A DNA stretch of 46,960 bases from CAYGZA01 sp964354135 (GTDB lineage Bacteria > Planctomycetota > Planctomycetia > Pirellulales > Thermoguttaceae), in the NCBI GenBank assembly GCA_964354135.1, contig CAYGZA010000009.1, positions 1 to 46,960 of the forward strand. The letters run 5' to 3'. The notes under the pieces are model-generated. The model had not been told where the DNA came from and made no database searches. It was given only the letters and a program-made list of their open reading frames with translations. Below, one piece after another: positions 7,645 to 16,534 of the stretch (positions are counted from its first letter, which is position 1; every line of letters starts with the position of its first letter). The position numbers were made by a program, and so were the translations under genes.

Positions 7645-10578
7645 TCATTCCATCGCTACGATCCACCCGTCATCGCCATTGACGACATACACGGTGCCGT
7701 CATAGTACGCCAAGTACGAAAAAGTGCCTGCCGGATTGGGCATGCGAATCACATCGGTCGTCTTGCGGGCCTCAATGTCAACGACGTAAAGATCCGCTCC
7801 GTTGAACCCTACCACGTATCCCCCGATGACGATCGGAGGGCACGTATTCCGTCCCCCCGGAATGGTCACTCTCCACGCTTCCTTACCGGTAACCGAGTCC
7901 AAGGCAATCAATTGCCCCGACTGGCCCTCCACGAAAAGATTGGCCCCGTTGCACGCGACGGCGGTAGACATTGGCCCACCAACCGTTGCCTGCCACAGTT
8001 TGGCGCCCCGGGCGGGATCAAAGGCCAGCAGACGCCCCTCTCGCTCCTTGTATGCGAACGCAAACACCCTGGTATCGTCGGCAGCGAATGCGTTGCGGTA
8101 ACCACATTCAAAACCTTCCGCTAGCTCGGTCCGCCAAAGTTCCTCGCCGTCCGTGAGGCGTCTAGCCACGATGTGCCAGGCAGGGGTCCTGTGCGTGTGC
8201 AACAGTATGTAGTTGGGACCAAGTATTACATCCGTTGCATCGAAGACGGGGTGTTTCCAGAGGACATCCCCATTGTCCGGAGCGATTCCGTAGAGGAAAC
8301 CCCACCGGTTGGTCACCACAAGAATCCCGTTTGCCAAGGTCAGCGGGGTCTCGCAATGACCGCCAGACAAGTAGGTCTTCCAAAGAGTCCGCCAGGTATC
8401 CTTTTCAAACGCCGTGAGCTCGTTGGTCTCGGTGACAACGAACACATGATCTTTGCATACCAGTGGCGTTACTCCGATACGGGAGGGAAGACTGAGTTTC
8501 GCCACAGATTCACCGGTCTTGCGATCGAAAACGTGTAGTGCAGCCTGGCTGACCGAGTACGTCTGGCACAGATACACATACTCATCATCCACTACCGGTG
8601 AAGCGCCATTGGCAGAGCCGCCCGGCTTCTGTATCCATTTCTGTTTGACCGAAGGCGAAAGTTTACCATGACGGAATCCCGCGTTGGCAATGCCGCCGCG
8701 ATGCTTGACCCAGCCTCGTTCGTCCAGAGTGTATTTTTCTGCCAGCTTGCGAAGCCGATCTCTGTTCTGCTCCGCCAGCCGTGCCAACTCCTCCCGTACG
8801 AGTGCGAACGACTTTTCCAACGAGAAACTATAGACGGCCTCTGCGTCATGGAGACACTGCAATGCAAAGAATGACCGTAGCTCGCTCAGCAACACACGAC
8901 GAATGTCATCTTGCACTTTGCCCGAACCGGAAATCTCAAACAAGAGGCTCACGCCCTGGGCAGAGCTGTCATAACAGATTCCTCCTTGTCGTGTCACAAC
9001 TGGGTAGCCCCAGATGCGGCTGGGATCTTCAGGCCCAACTCTGCCGATTTCGTCTCTGATCCGGATAAAATCGCCCCGTAGCGGATCCAGTCCTTTCAAT
9101 CGCCTCAGAAACCCCCATTCGGCCCCGTCAGCAAGTGGATCGGGATAGCCGAGCCGGCCTGTATCGCTGACTAACGACCGCAATTCCTCGCGGTACTTCG
9201 TAACGGCCAGCGCACGCACTGCCGAGTACAGGCGATCCTCGATTTCCGTGCAAACCAGACGAGTCACGGCGGGCACGCCGTCTGTCTCGCGTGTTAATAA
9301 GTTCGCGTGCCTAGGGGAGACCGCGCGAGCGACCTCTATCGCGGCCGACGGGATGGCGGTTGCCACCCTATCCCTTGAAACAAAGGTTGAATTCCAGTCG
9401 AGCCGCCATAGCGACAACTCGCTCCTGCGCAGAGACTCAATCAGACTCGGTACTCGAGCTTCGAGACTCTCTGTTCCCGACGTCACGATTTGTCCGTCCT
9501 GGAGCAGGAACGCGGCACCGGACAGAAAAGACGGGAATCTGAGCGACACGGAGAGAGAATGCTTTGTGCCTTGCAGCGAGCCGGGAACGTCTATGAGAAT
9601 GCGACCGCACAATAACTTGCCGCCGTCGGCAGACCATGCCAGTGTGCGAGGGGGGCCGGCGTTCCGTTCCCACTCGTATGCCTTGATTGCCTTCCGTGCT
9701 TCCAGATCCAACAGTTCAAGCCACGTTCGGCCGGACTCGGTGCGGCACAGGGCAAGCAGGTTTCCTCGGGGAGACAGTGCGTAGGCGTCGGCGAGGGCGA
9801 TCTTTTCGAATCTTCCATCGAGAATCTCTACGCGCCATATGGCCCCGGCGAACTCGTAGAACATCAACCGTGAATCGGGCGACCACGTGAGACGAGTTGG
9901 ACATGTGTTCTTACCTATCTCAGGCACGGCCAAGAGGGTCTGTGTCTTGCCTGCCACATCCAGCCAGCAGATCCCTTTGCCCTTCACGGCAAGAGCAACA
10001 ACCCTCCCGTCCGGCGACCACGCGGGTTGGCCGAAACATGGCTGCTCTGCCGGCAGCTTTCGCAGATCACTCCCGTCAATCTTCACGACCCACAGGTCAC
10101 CCGGAGCCTGCACGAACAGAATGCTCTCGCCGTTGGGACCAAATACTGGTTTGCTGCGCGAGCCTGGCCCTGACGTAAGCTTCTTCCTGTCCGTCCCGTC
10201 CAGCTTCATCACCCAAATCTGTGAGTCATAGCTCATTGCCCCACCGTCCCCGCGTCTCTGGGGCGACTGGGCCGGCCGGGCCACCTGCTGTGCCCGAGCC
10301 ACGGAACCTTCTTCCTCGGCGGCATCAAGTTTGGCGAAGGTGAGCATGGATTCATTCGGCGAGATGGCAGGATCCCACGCTTGTTTCGCCAGCCGTTCCG
10401 ATTTGATGATCTGGACAACCCGAGGCGGAATGCGCGCAAATTCTTTCTGCCGATCGGAAGCAGCCGGCTGAGCCGCAAAACTCTCACTATCCAAAACCAA
10501 GGCAATGCCGACTACTGCGGCCACGAGGTATTGTGCGTCCTGCTTCCAACATGGCCGAAATCTCAGACACTTCTCCAT
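7645..10578 (-). CDS. Exported double propeller: PD40/WD40-like N-terminus and PQQ-type C-terminus
   Basis: 977 residues. The ATG at 10578 was chosen because GGGAG lies 7 bp upstream and a signal peptide follows (YLVAAVVGIALVLDSESFAA, cleavage about residue 35). Residues ~85-330 repeat TolB/PD40-like blades (IWVMKLDGTDRKKLTSGPGS, WSPDGRVVALA, WSPDSRLMFYEFAG). A middle region of about 300 residues is unassigned. From about residue 640 come PQQ-like blades: LHVFDRKTGESVAKL, LYGIAPDNGDVLWK, LLAFDPARGAKLWQATVGGP and LIALDSVTGKEAWRVTIPGG. Known PQQ-like propellers are often scaffolds and do not always bind the cofactor; no dehydrogenase active site is visible. Base composition is visibly less GC-rich than its neighbours. 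Periplasmic or surface location is inferred. Confidence 0.85.
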   Translation of the reverse strand: MEKCLRFRPCWKQDAQYLVAAVVGIALVLDSESFAAQPAASDRQKEFARIPPRVVQIIKSERLAKQAWDPAISPNESMLTFAKLDAAEEEGSVARAQQVARPAQSPQRRGDGGAMSYDSQIWVMKLDGTDRKKLTSGPGSRSKPVFGPNGESILFVQAPGDLWVVKIDGSDLRKLPAEQPCFGQPAWSPDGRVVALAVKGKGICWLDVAGKTQTLLAVPEIGKNTCPTRLTWSPDSRLMFYEFAGAIWRVEILDGRFEKIALADAYALSPRGNLLALCRTESGRTWLELLDLEARKAIKAYEWERNAGPPRTLAWSADGGKLLCGRILIDVPGSLQGTKHSLSVSLRFPSFLSGAAFLLQDGQIVTSGTESLEARVPSLIESLRRSELSLWRLDWNSTFVSRDRVATAIPSAAIEVARAVSPRHANLLTRETDGVPAVTRLVCTEIEDRLYSAVRALAVTKYREELRSLVSDTGRLGYPDPLADGAEWGFLRRLKGLDPLRGDFIRIRDEIGRVGPEDPSRIWGYPVVTRQGGICYDSSAQGVSLLFEISGSGKVQDDIRRVLLSELRSFFALQCLHDAEAVYSFSLEKSFALVREELARLAEQNRDRLRKLAEKYTLDERGWVKHRGGIANAGFRHGKLSPSVKQKWIQKPGGSANGASPVVDDEYVYLCQTYSVSQAALHVFDRKTGESVAKLSLPSRIGVTPLVCKDHVFVVTETNELTAFEKDTWRTLWKTYLSGGHCETPLTLANGILVVTNRWGFLYGIAPDNGDVLWKHPVFDATDVILGPNYILLHTHRTPAWHIVARRLTDGEELWRTELAEGFECGYRNAFAADDTRVFAFAYKEREGRLLAFDPARGAKLWQATVGGPMSTAVACNGANLFVEGQSGQLIALDSVTGKEAWRVTIPGGRNTCPPIVIGGYVVGFNGADLYVVDIEARKTTDVIRMPNPAGTFSYLAYYDGTVYVVNGDDGWIVAME

Positions 10579-10965
10579 GGCAAGGCTCCCATGAACTGAC
10601 GGACAATTCCCCCGGGCCGGACATGCACACGGAAACGGATACATTGTAGCCCCAAGATCCCAACGGCAGTGTAACGAGTCTGTAACATGGCCTCAGTGCA
10701 GATCGCCTTACCGGGCCTGTCGTATCAAACCAATATACCGTGAAAGTCGGCGATCTCCAGTGCGTGCGAATCCCGCCCGGCCAATCGGTCGTTCGGCCGG
10801 AAGCAACCAGAGTTCGCCTCACACGGACATACCGCCGGAGTATTGCTCGTGGTCGGCGCATCCGCTCGGCCGCCAGACTCCGCGAAGGACCCCGTTTGTG
10901 TCAGAAACCCGTGCGACGTGAGACGTGCCGAGAATCGACCCCTTTCTCGGAATGCGAGTCGATTG
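10579..10965. other. Upstream region of the PQQ-propeller gene
   Basis: 387 bp between the start of the PQQ-propeller gene and the stop of the beta-helix gene, both minus strand. It contains the first copy of the shared 49-bp box (10893-10941). A TACAAT hexamer near the gene start could be a -10, but no matching -35 was found. No small gene is supported. Confidence 0.4.
10893..10941. repeat. 49-bp box, copy 1 (upstream of PQQ-propeller gene)
   Basis: This block aligns without gaps to 13525-13573 in the same orientation, matching at 42 of 49 positions and at 30 of 32 in the core (10893-10924). It lies 315 bp upstream of the 10578 start codon; the second copy lies 256 bp upstream of the 13269 start codon. 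It could be a shared regulatory site, an element end, or a duplicated border. Confidence 0.75.
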
Positions 10966-13269
10966 TTACTTCGTTGTCACACCGAAAAGCAGCACGGCGG
11001 CTGAGTCGTCGTCCAGAGTCCACTCAATGTCCTTGACCGGATACCACTCGTTATCGTTGTTCCAGGTGGTCAGGAATATCCTCGCTTGACCGTCCTTGGA
11101 CTGCCAGCCGACTTCCGTCTTGGTGTTCTTGTCGTCACCGGTGAGCCTGCCATCCCACTTGCCCAGGCTCGGGCCGATGTTTTTTCCGGCCTCCCATTTC
11201 AGTTCCACGACTGTGCCATCCTGGCGGGTGATGCGGCAACGCGACTGCATACCCTTGCCTGGATTCACCAATCCCAGCGCGAAGTGCATCGTCTTTGTAT
11301 TCCGCGAGATTCCCATCCGCACGGAGTGCATGTTCTTGTTCAGTATAGCCGCAGTGGGCGGGTTTCCGTTCATCACGGGCACGTCCTTGAGCAGGAAGCC
11401 CGCCTTGCCGTCGGGCAGCTTGACGATCAGCAATTCCTTGGACATCGCAACTGACAGGCCCGCCAGTTCCTCGGGCAGCGGCTTGGAGTAGTCGAACGCG
11501 ATGGACTTGGGTTGCATGACTACTGCGGGACGGGCGCCGGGCAGGAACTTCGGATCGGCTTCGTAAGGACCCGCGGTGAGAAGGGAGCTATCGCTCCTTC
11601 GCTTACCGTCGAAGTCCATCGCCACGCTCATTGGCGGCCGGGCGAAGAGGATAGCCGGCGACTTGTCGGCCGGGTGGAAGTCGTACCCGGCCGCGTCCTT
11701 GAACAGCGGTTCGGCGAGGATCGAGTGCTTGTCGTTGCCTGTCTTGTCCTGCCACTGCTTCAGGGTCCAACAGTTTATCGCTCCCCAGTTCCACCAGAAG
11801 GGGATGCCTCGCTTGGCGGAGCGGTAGAAGATATTGTAGTCCGAGACGTTGCCCGCGTTGGATGTGATCCTCTCGTCGGGCATAATCAGTTCCGGCCGGC
11901 CTTCCCAGCCCTTGATGGCCAAGCCCGGGTAGCAGTTGTCGATGAGGATGTTGCCCCAGACGACGTTGCCGCGTGCCGGGGTGTAGGTGGTCTCCTCGTC
12001 TCCCACAGTCCCGCCCTCGCGTTCCACACCGATCACGACGATTCCGGACATGCCGTTTCGATAGCAGAGGTTGTGGACGATCGAACTGTAGGCGGAGTTG
12101 GAGATGTAGATGCCCCTGCCGCTGTTCTCGTAGCAGATGTTGTTCTTGATGATGGCCCGCTCGCCGATTTCGTACATGATGCCCAGACCGTTGCGGAAGC
12201 AGCGGCAGTTCTCAATGGTCACCCCCGTGTTGGACCCGTCAAACCAGATGCCCGGGCTCTCGACGTTGCCCTCCGCGATGCAGCCGCTGACGACGGTGTC
12301 GCTGGAGAAGTTTTTCATGCCCCCGGCGTGCCAACCGGCGCTCCAGCGGCGGCGATTATTGAAGCGGACCTCGCAGTGGACGACGCGATGGCCGCGGTTG
12401 TAGGTGCTGATGCCCGTGTTGCCGTTGTGATTGGACTTGCAGTTGATCAGCGTGTTGAACGATCCGCCCACCCCGATGCCGCAGAAGTCCGCATACGTGA
12501 CCTCCATGTTTTCCAGAGTGTTGTGCGAGCCGAACGATCCGCCCATTCCGACCGAGGCATGCGTGACCTTGAAACCGGCGATGTCGTAGTAGTCCAAGTC
12601 GCATGTGCTGATGCCGCCCGAGCGAACTTGCGCCTCGATGACGTGCTTGGCGGGGTCCTCGCCGCCCGGCAGCCAAAGGTAGAGGTTCTTGGCGTCGCGG
12701 TCGTAGTAGAACGACCCGGCCTCCAGATCGGCTAGGCTCTTGCCCTTTCGACCCTCCCAGGCCTCCTGGACATATCCTTCGCCGACGAATCCGGCGATTT
12801 GCGTCAGGGGCTTTCCGTCGCAAAAGACCTGCTGCGTATTGTGCGGCCAGTTCTCCCTGACGTAGACCTTGCCGTTGGACGCAGGTGGGATGGCGGGAGC
12901 GGTTGTCGCGGCGGGCGTGCCCCCGGCGCACTTCTTCCAGTCGGCGACGACGTCGCTGCCCTTGATCTCAACAACGTCCTTCGGCCAGGCCAGGATGCGA
13001 ATGTGCGCTCCGGGCCGGCCTTGATGGGCGTTTGCGCCGGAAAGTTCCACGTTTTCGCGATACACGCCTTCGTGAACGTACATCGTGTCGCCGGGCTTGA
13101 GCCGGGCCCCAGCGACCGCGGCGTGGATTGTCTTGAACGGTTTGTCGGCTGTGCCTGAGTTCTTATCGTCGGCGGCAGGGTTTGTCTGCGCAACGTGATA
13201 CTCGCTTGCGATCGCGACGCCCGCCCCACACCACACGAGTGTCAGCGACAGAATCATTACAGTCTTCAT
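10966..13269 (-). CDS. Exported right-handed parallel beta-helix protein
   Basis: 767 residues. The start ATG at 13269 follows a GGGAG and opens a signal peptide (ILSLTLVWCGAGVAIA, cleavage near residue 20). Residues ~21-105 have the DUF1565-like opening of polysaccharide-acting beta-helix proteins: YHVAQTNPAADDKNSGTADK, PFKTIHAAVAGARLKPGD, YVHEGVYRENV. The centre (~220-470) has repeated short-strand rungs with Asn ladders (NTLENMEVTYADFCGIGVGG, NGNTGISTYNRGHRVVHCEV, YRNGMSGIVVIG). The C-terminal ~180 residues look like a separate beta-rich domain. Such proteins are usually polysaccharide lyases or glycoside hydrolases, or bind glycans; the catalytic residues could not be placed. The same 49-bp box as in front of the PQQ gene lies 256 bp upstream. 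Confidence 0.85.
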   Translation of the reverse strand: MKTVMILSLTLVWCGAGVAIASEYHVAQTNPAADDKNSGTADKPFKTIHAAVAGARLKPGDTMYVHEGVYRENVELSGANAHQGRPGAHIRILAWPKDVVEIKGSDVVADWKKCAGGTPAATTAPAIPPASNGKVYVRENWPHNTQQVFCDGKPLTQIAGFVGEGYVQEAWEGRKGKSLADLEAGSFYYDRDAKNLYLWLPGGEDPAKHVIEAQVRSGGISTCDLDYYDIAGFKVTHASVGMGGSFGSHNTLENMEVTYADFCGIGVGGSFNTLINCKSNHNGNTGISTYNRGHRVVHCEVRFNNRRRWSAGWHAGGMKNFSSDTVVSGCIAEGNVESPGIWFDGSNTGVTIENCRCFRNGLGIMYEIGERAIIKNNICYENSGRGIYISNSAYSSIVHNLCYRNGMSGIVVIGVEREGGTVGDEETTYTPARGNVVWGNILIDNCYPGLAIKGWEGRPELIMPDERITSNAGNVSDYNIFYRSAKRGIPFWWNWGAINCWTLKQWQDKTGNDKHSILAEPLFKDAAGYDFHPADKSPAILFARPPMSVAMDFDGKRRSDSSLLTAGPYEADPKFLPGARPAVVMQPKSIAFDYSKPLPEELAGLSVAMSKELLIVKLPDGKAGFLLKDVPVMNGNPPTAAILNKNMHSVRMGISRNTKTMHFALGLVNPGKGMQSRCRITRQDGTVVELKWEAGKNIGPSLGKWDGRLTGDDKNTKTEVGWQSKDGQARIFLTTWNNDNEWYPVKDIEWTLDDDSAAVLLFGVTTK

Positions 13270-13966
13270 GAGGGGCTCCCGTCTCTGCCAATGACTCCCG
13301 ACTCGTTCGCCGCCATCGTATCGCTCATCGTCGCCGGAGTCTACCATAGGCTCCACTGGCTCGGCGAGCTAGGGTTTGCCATTTGGGATCTGGTGCGCGG
13401 GTCTTGCTCACCTGTCGGCAATCGCGGAGACCCCGGCGTGTCTTCACTAATGACCAATCGAGCGCCGACCGACACCGCCTGCATGGCTACACGATTCGGC
13501 GAGGTTTTCGTGGGCAAGCCCGCACGTTTGTTTCAGAAAGCCGTGCGACGTGAGACATTCCGTAAATGGACCCTTAAACGGGACGCTCAAAGCCACGGTG
13601 TCGTCGTCTCGGCAGTTCCGCTGGCAGCAATGACAACGGGACGGCCGTAGGTCACCTTCCAACTTCGCCTGGCCGGCGGCCCGCGCTTCCCGCGGAGCGG
13701 GGTAGGCCAGATGGATAAGATGGGATACTTAGGAGAAAAAGGGGGTTCGTTTGCGCTTTGAGAACCGGGGAACAGTGCCTCATCCCCGCGTCTCCCGTTG
13801 TCTTGTCGAGGCGAGACGCCTACCATGACGTAATCACCAACGAGACCGGGAATCCATCCAATCACGACCTGAACCCGCTGTTGCAGGAAGCCCTTGGGCT
13901 TGACGGCCGGTGTCTTAGTTCCCTCTGCTAGTCGTTGCGTCTTTCCGTTAGCAAGAGGAATGCACT
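13270..13966. other. Long gene-free stretch between divergent genes
   Basis: About 700 bp between the beta-helix gene (minus) and the radical SAM gene (plus). It contains the second 49-bp box (13525-13573) and a small hairpin AGGCG-AGA-CGCCT (13809-13821). The hairpin's GGCG-AGA-CGCC core recurs exactly inside the cloverleaf repeat at 45451-45461. Short open frames here show no domain or ribosome-binding site. Confidence 0.4.
13525..13573. repeat. 49-bp box, copy 2 (upstream of beta-helix gene)
   Basis: Direct-repeat partner of 10893-10941 (42/49 identical, counted by eye). It lies 256 bp upstream of the beta-helix start codon. The sequence beyond either end of the box is not similar between copies. 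Confidence 0.75.
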
Positions 13967-15781
13967 GTGGAATTGCCGAGACGAGCCAAAGGTGACGAAT
14001 ACACTCCGCCGGGCCGCTACGGGGAGTTGGAGTCTCAGATACGGCGTCGGGCGCGCGGCACGGACGTCCCGATCCTGTTCATCTACGCCTTCGACTACCG
14101 CACGCGGTTGGGGCCGTTCATGTACTGCGACAAGACGCTGATCCCTGCCGCCCCCCGGGCAGTGGCTTCGGCCTTGTACGCCGCGGGGCTCAGAAACGTG
14201 CGGGTCGTCCTCCAGCAGTGGTCGCCGAACGTCCGCCCGAGCAAGGCCCTGATCGGCGGCCAGCACCCCGAGGTCTTGTTCGTTTCCGCGATGCAGATCC
14301 ATAGCGCCCCGGCCTACGCACTCGTGCGGGACGCCTGGACGCTGGGCGGCGAGCGGCCGCTGATCCTCGCCGGCGGGCCGAAGGCCATCTTCGAGCCCTG
14401 GGACTGTTTCGGGCTCTCGCAGGACGGCTCCGTGGGGGCCGATATTGCGGTCACCGGCGAGGAGTTCGTGATCCTCGAGCTTCTGGACCGCATTCTGGAG
14501 CACAAGGCTTCGGGGGAGACGATGCGCCAGGCGTATGAGCGGGTCCGCTCGGCCGGGCTGTTGGAGGACATCCCGGGTCTGGTGTACCGGCCGGACGCCC
14601 CGGAGGGCCCGCCGCCCTACCTGGTCAACACCGGCGTGCAGCGGCTCGTGCAGGATCTCGACGAGTTGCCGCTGCCGTTCGACGCCCTCGGGCTGTTCGA
14701 GCCGCAGCACAAGCGACGCACCCTCTCCAGCCTGCCCGTCGGCCGCGACCGGCTCAAGAACCAGGGCGACGTCATCTCGTTGGTGGCGACCCGCGGCTGC
14801 AAGTTCCACTGCCCGTACTGCCCGATTCCCGGATACAACCAGTACACGTTCCGGTATCGCAGTGCCGAGCGGCTGGTGGAAGAGATGGTGGGCATCGTGC
14901 GGCACACCGGCATCAACCGGTTCTTCGGCACCGACGACAATATCTTCAACCACCGGGACACGGTCGAGGAGATCTTCTCGGCGATGGCGCGGGGAACGAT
15001 CGGCAGCGAGCCCTTCCGCAAGGCGATCACGTTCGCCACGGAAGCGACCCAGTTCGACGTCTTCAAGAATCAGGACCTGTTGCCGCTGGCCCGCGACGCC
15101 GGCCTGCGGGCCTTGTGGTTCGGCATCGAGGACCTCACCGCCGGGCTGGTCAAGAAGGGGCAGAGCCCCGACAAGACCAAGACCGTCTTCAATCTCCTTT
15201 TGAAGCAGGGCATTGCCCCGATGCCGATGATGATGCACCACGACGGCCAGCCGCTGTGGACCTGGCGGGGCCTCTACGGGCTGTTGAACCAGGTCCGTTT
15301 CCTGCGCCGGGCCGGGGCGATCACCTGCCAGGTCACTCTGCTCACGCCTTCCGTGGGCAGCAAGGGCTACGAGCAGTCGTTCCACGACGGCGCGGTGCTC
15401 AAGTCGGTGGGAGGAGAACCGGTCGAGGAGTACCAGTACGACGGCAACCACTGCGTCGCCACCGACGACCCCCGCCCGTGGCGCAGGCAGGTCAACATGC
15501 TGCTGAGCTACCTCTCGTTCTACAACCCGGTCAACCTGATCCGGGCCCTGCCGAAGATCGACACCCTGTGGGCCGAGCGGGTCGTGTTCCAGTTGTACGG
15601 GATGATGGGGGTCTTCAAGTCGGTGTACCAGCTCCGCGATTGGCTCAAGCGGCTGCTTTCCGGTCCGATCGAGCGGTTCACCGAGTTCCCGCTGCCGAAG
15701 TTCCGCATGGTCGTCCCCGACCGCGTCGACGCCAGTCTGGCGCATTACGGCGCCGGGATCCACCTGCCGGTTCTCGGATAA
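13967..15781 (+). CDS. B12-binding-type radical SAM protein
   Basis: 604 residues from a GTG start, with AGAGG about 8 bp upstream; an ATG at 13960 is out of frame. The N-terminal ~180 residues are a Rossmann-like B12-binding-type domain (PILFIYAFDYRTRLGPFMY, VLFVSAMQIHSAPAY, PLILAGGPKAIFEPW), but no DxHxxG cobalamin ligand is seen, so cofactor binding is uncertain. The radical SAM cluster motif is TRGCKFHCPYC, with Cys278, Cys282 and Cys285 (CxxxCxxC), followed by FFGTDDNIFNHRD and GLRALWFGIEDLTAGLVKKG. This matches a widespread ~600-residue uncharacterised family. Only 3 bp separate it from the CPBP protease gene, so the two are probably co-expressed. Substrate unknown. Confidence 0.9.
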   Translation: MELPRRAKGDEYTPPGRYGELESQIRRRARGTDVPILFIYAFDYRTRLGPFMYCDKTLIPAAPRAVASALYAAGLRNVRVVLQQWSPNVRPSKALIGGQHPEVLFVSAMQIHSAPAYALVRDAWTLGGERPLILAGGPKAIFEPWDCFGLSQDGSVGADIAVTGEEFVILELLDRILEHKASGETMRQAYERVRSAGLLEDIPGLVYRPDAPEGPPPYLVNTGVQRLVQDLDELPLPFDALGLFEPQHKRRTLSSLPVGRDRLKNQGDVISLVATRGCKFHCPYCPIPGYNQYTFRYRSAERLVEEMVGIVRHTGINRFFGTDDNIFNHRDTVEEIFSAMARGTIGSEPFRKAITFATEATQFDVFKNQDLLPLARDAGLRALWFGIEDLTAGLVKKGQSPDKTKTVFNLLLKQGIAPMPMMMHHDGQPLWTWRGLYGLLNQVRFLRRAGAITCQVTLLTPSVGSKGYEQSFHDGAVLKSVGGEPVEEYQYDGNHCVATDDPRPWRRQVNMLLSYLSFYNPVNLIRALPKIDTLWAERVVFQLYGMMGVFKSVYQLRDWLKRLLSGPIERFTEFPLPKFRMVVPDRVDASLAHYGAGIHLPVLG

Positions 15782-15784
15782 CGT

Positions 15785-16501
15785 ATGCCCGATTCGCGTC
15801 GAGCCGAGACCGCCGCCCTGCTTTTCGTCCTTTTGTTTCCCGGAGCGTTCACCTGGGTCTACTTCGTGCTCCTGGCCCATTCCGCCACGTGGCTGCAGCA
15901 GTCGTTCTACGTCGGCGGCAAGACGATCCAGTTCGCATTTCCCGCAATCTGGTTCCTCCTGGTTCAGCGCCGGCGGCTTGCGTGGAAGCGTCCGAGCACC
16001 GCCGGGCTGCTCGAAGGGCTCCTCTTCGGCGCCGTGGTCTTGGCGGCGATGGTGGCGATCCACCACGCGTGGCTCAAACCCGCCGGATACCTGGCCTTTG
16101 CCGCCGCGCCGATCCGCCGGCGGGTCACCCGTTTCGGTGTTGACAGCCTGCCGGAATACGTGCTGTTGGGAGCGTTCTACTCGCTGGTCCATTCGCTCTT
16201 GGAGGAATACTACTGGCGGTGGTTCGTCTTCGGCAAGCTGCGCGAGCTGGTCGCCTGGAAAACGGCGGTGGCAATCTCCAGCGCCGCTTTCATGCTGCAC
16301 CACGTGATCGTGCTGGGGACGTTCTTCGGCTTGGCTTCCCCGGCCACCTGGCTCTTCTCGCTGGCGGTGGCCCTGGGCGGGGCCTTCTGGGCCTGGCTCT
16401 ATCACCGAAGCGGCTCCCTCTACGGCCCCTGGTTGAGCCACCTCCTGATCGACGTCGCCATTTTCGTCGTCGGGTATGACCTCGTCGGCCCGCTGGGATA
16501 G
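15785..16501 (+). CDS. CPBP-family intramembrane (CAAX-type) protease
   Basis: 238 residues and strongly hydrophobic, with about six to seven membrane segments. The conserved motifs are present: LLEEYYWRWFVF (EExxxR) near residue 140, HH in AAFMLHHVIVLG, and the C-terminal H in GPWLSHLLIDVAIFVVG. Family members are glutamate intramembrane proteases; some cut prenylated proteins, others act in bacteriocin immunity or peptide export. It begins 3 bp after the radical SAM stop, probably translationally coupled. A radical SAM enzyme next to a CPBP protease recalls peptide-maturation loci, but no precursor peptide gene was found nearby. Confidence 0.9.
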   Translation: MPDSRRAETAALLFVLLFPGAFTWVYFVLLAHSATWLQQSFYVGGKTIQFAFPAIWFLLVQRRRLAWKRPSTAGLLEGLLFGAVVLAAMVAIHHAWLKPAGYLAFAAAPIRRRVTRFGVDSLPEYVLLGAFYSLVHSLLEEYYWRWFVFGKLRELVAWKTAVAISSAAFMLHHVIVLGTFFGLASPATWLFSLAVALGGAFWAWLYHRSGSLYGPWLSHLLIDVAIFVVGYDLVGPLG

Positions 16502-16534
16502 AGACGATCGCGCAGGTTAGTCCTGGACGGGCCC

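Noticed and set aside
10893..13573. A transposon bounded by the 49-bp boxes
   Set aside because: The boxes are direct, not inverted. No transposase or target-site duplication was seen, so kept as an upstream shared box.
13270..13966. A precursor-peptide gene for the radical SAM/CPBP pair
   Set aside because: Short open frames here lack ribosome-binding sites, leader/core-like layout and Cys/Thr/Ser-rich cores.
13928..16441. An 837-residue open frame antisense to the radical SAM and CPBP genes
   Set aside because: It is Gln/Arg/Gly-rich with no domain, and mirrors the GC-rich third positions of two well-supported plus-strand genes. A product of high GC.
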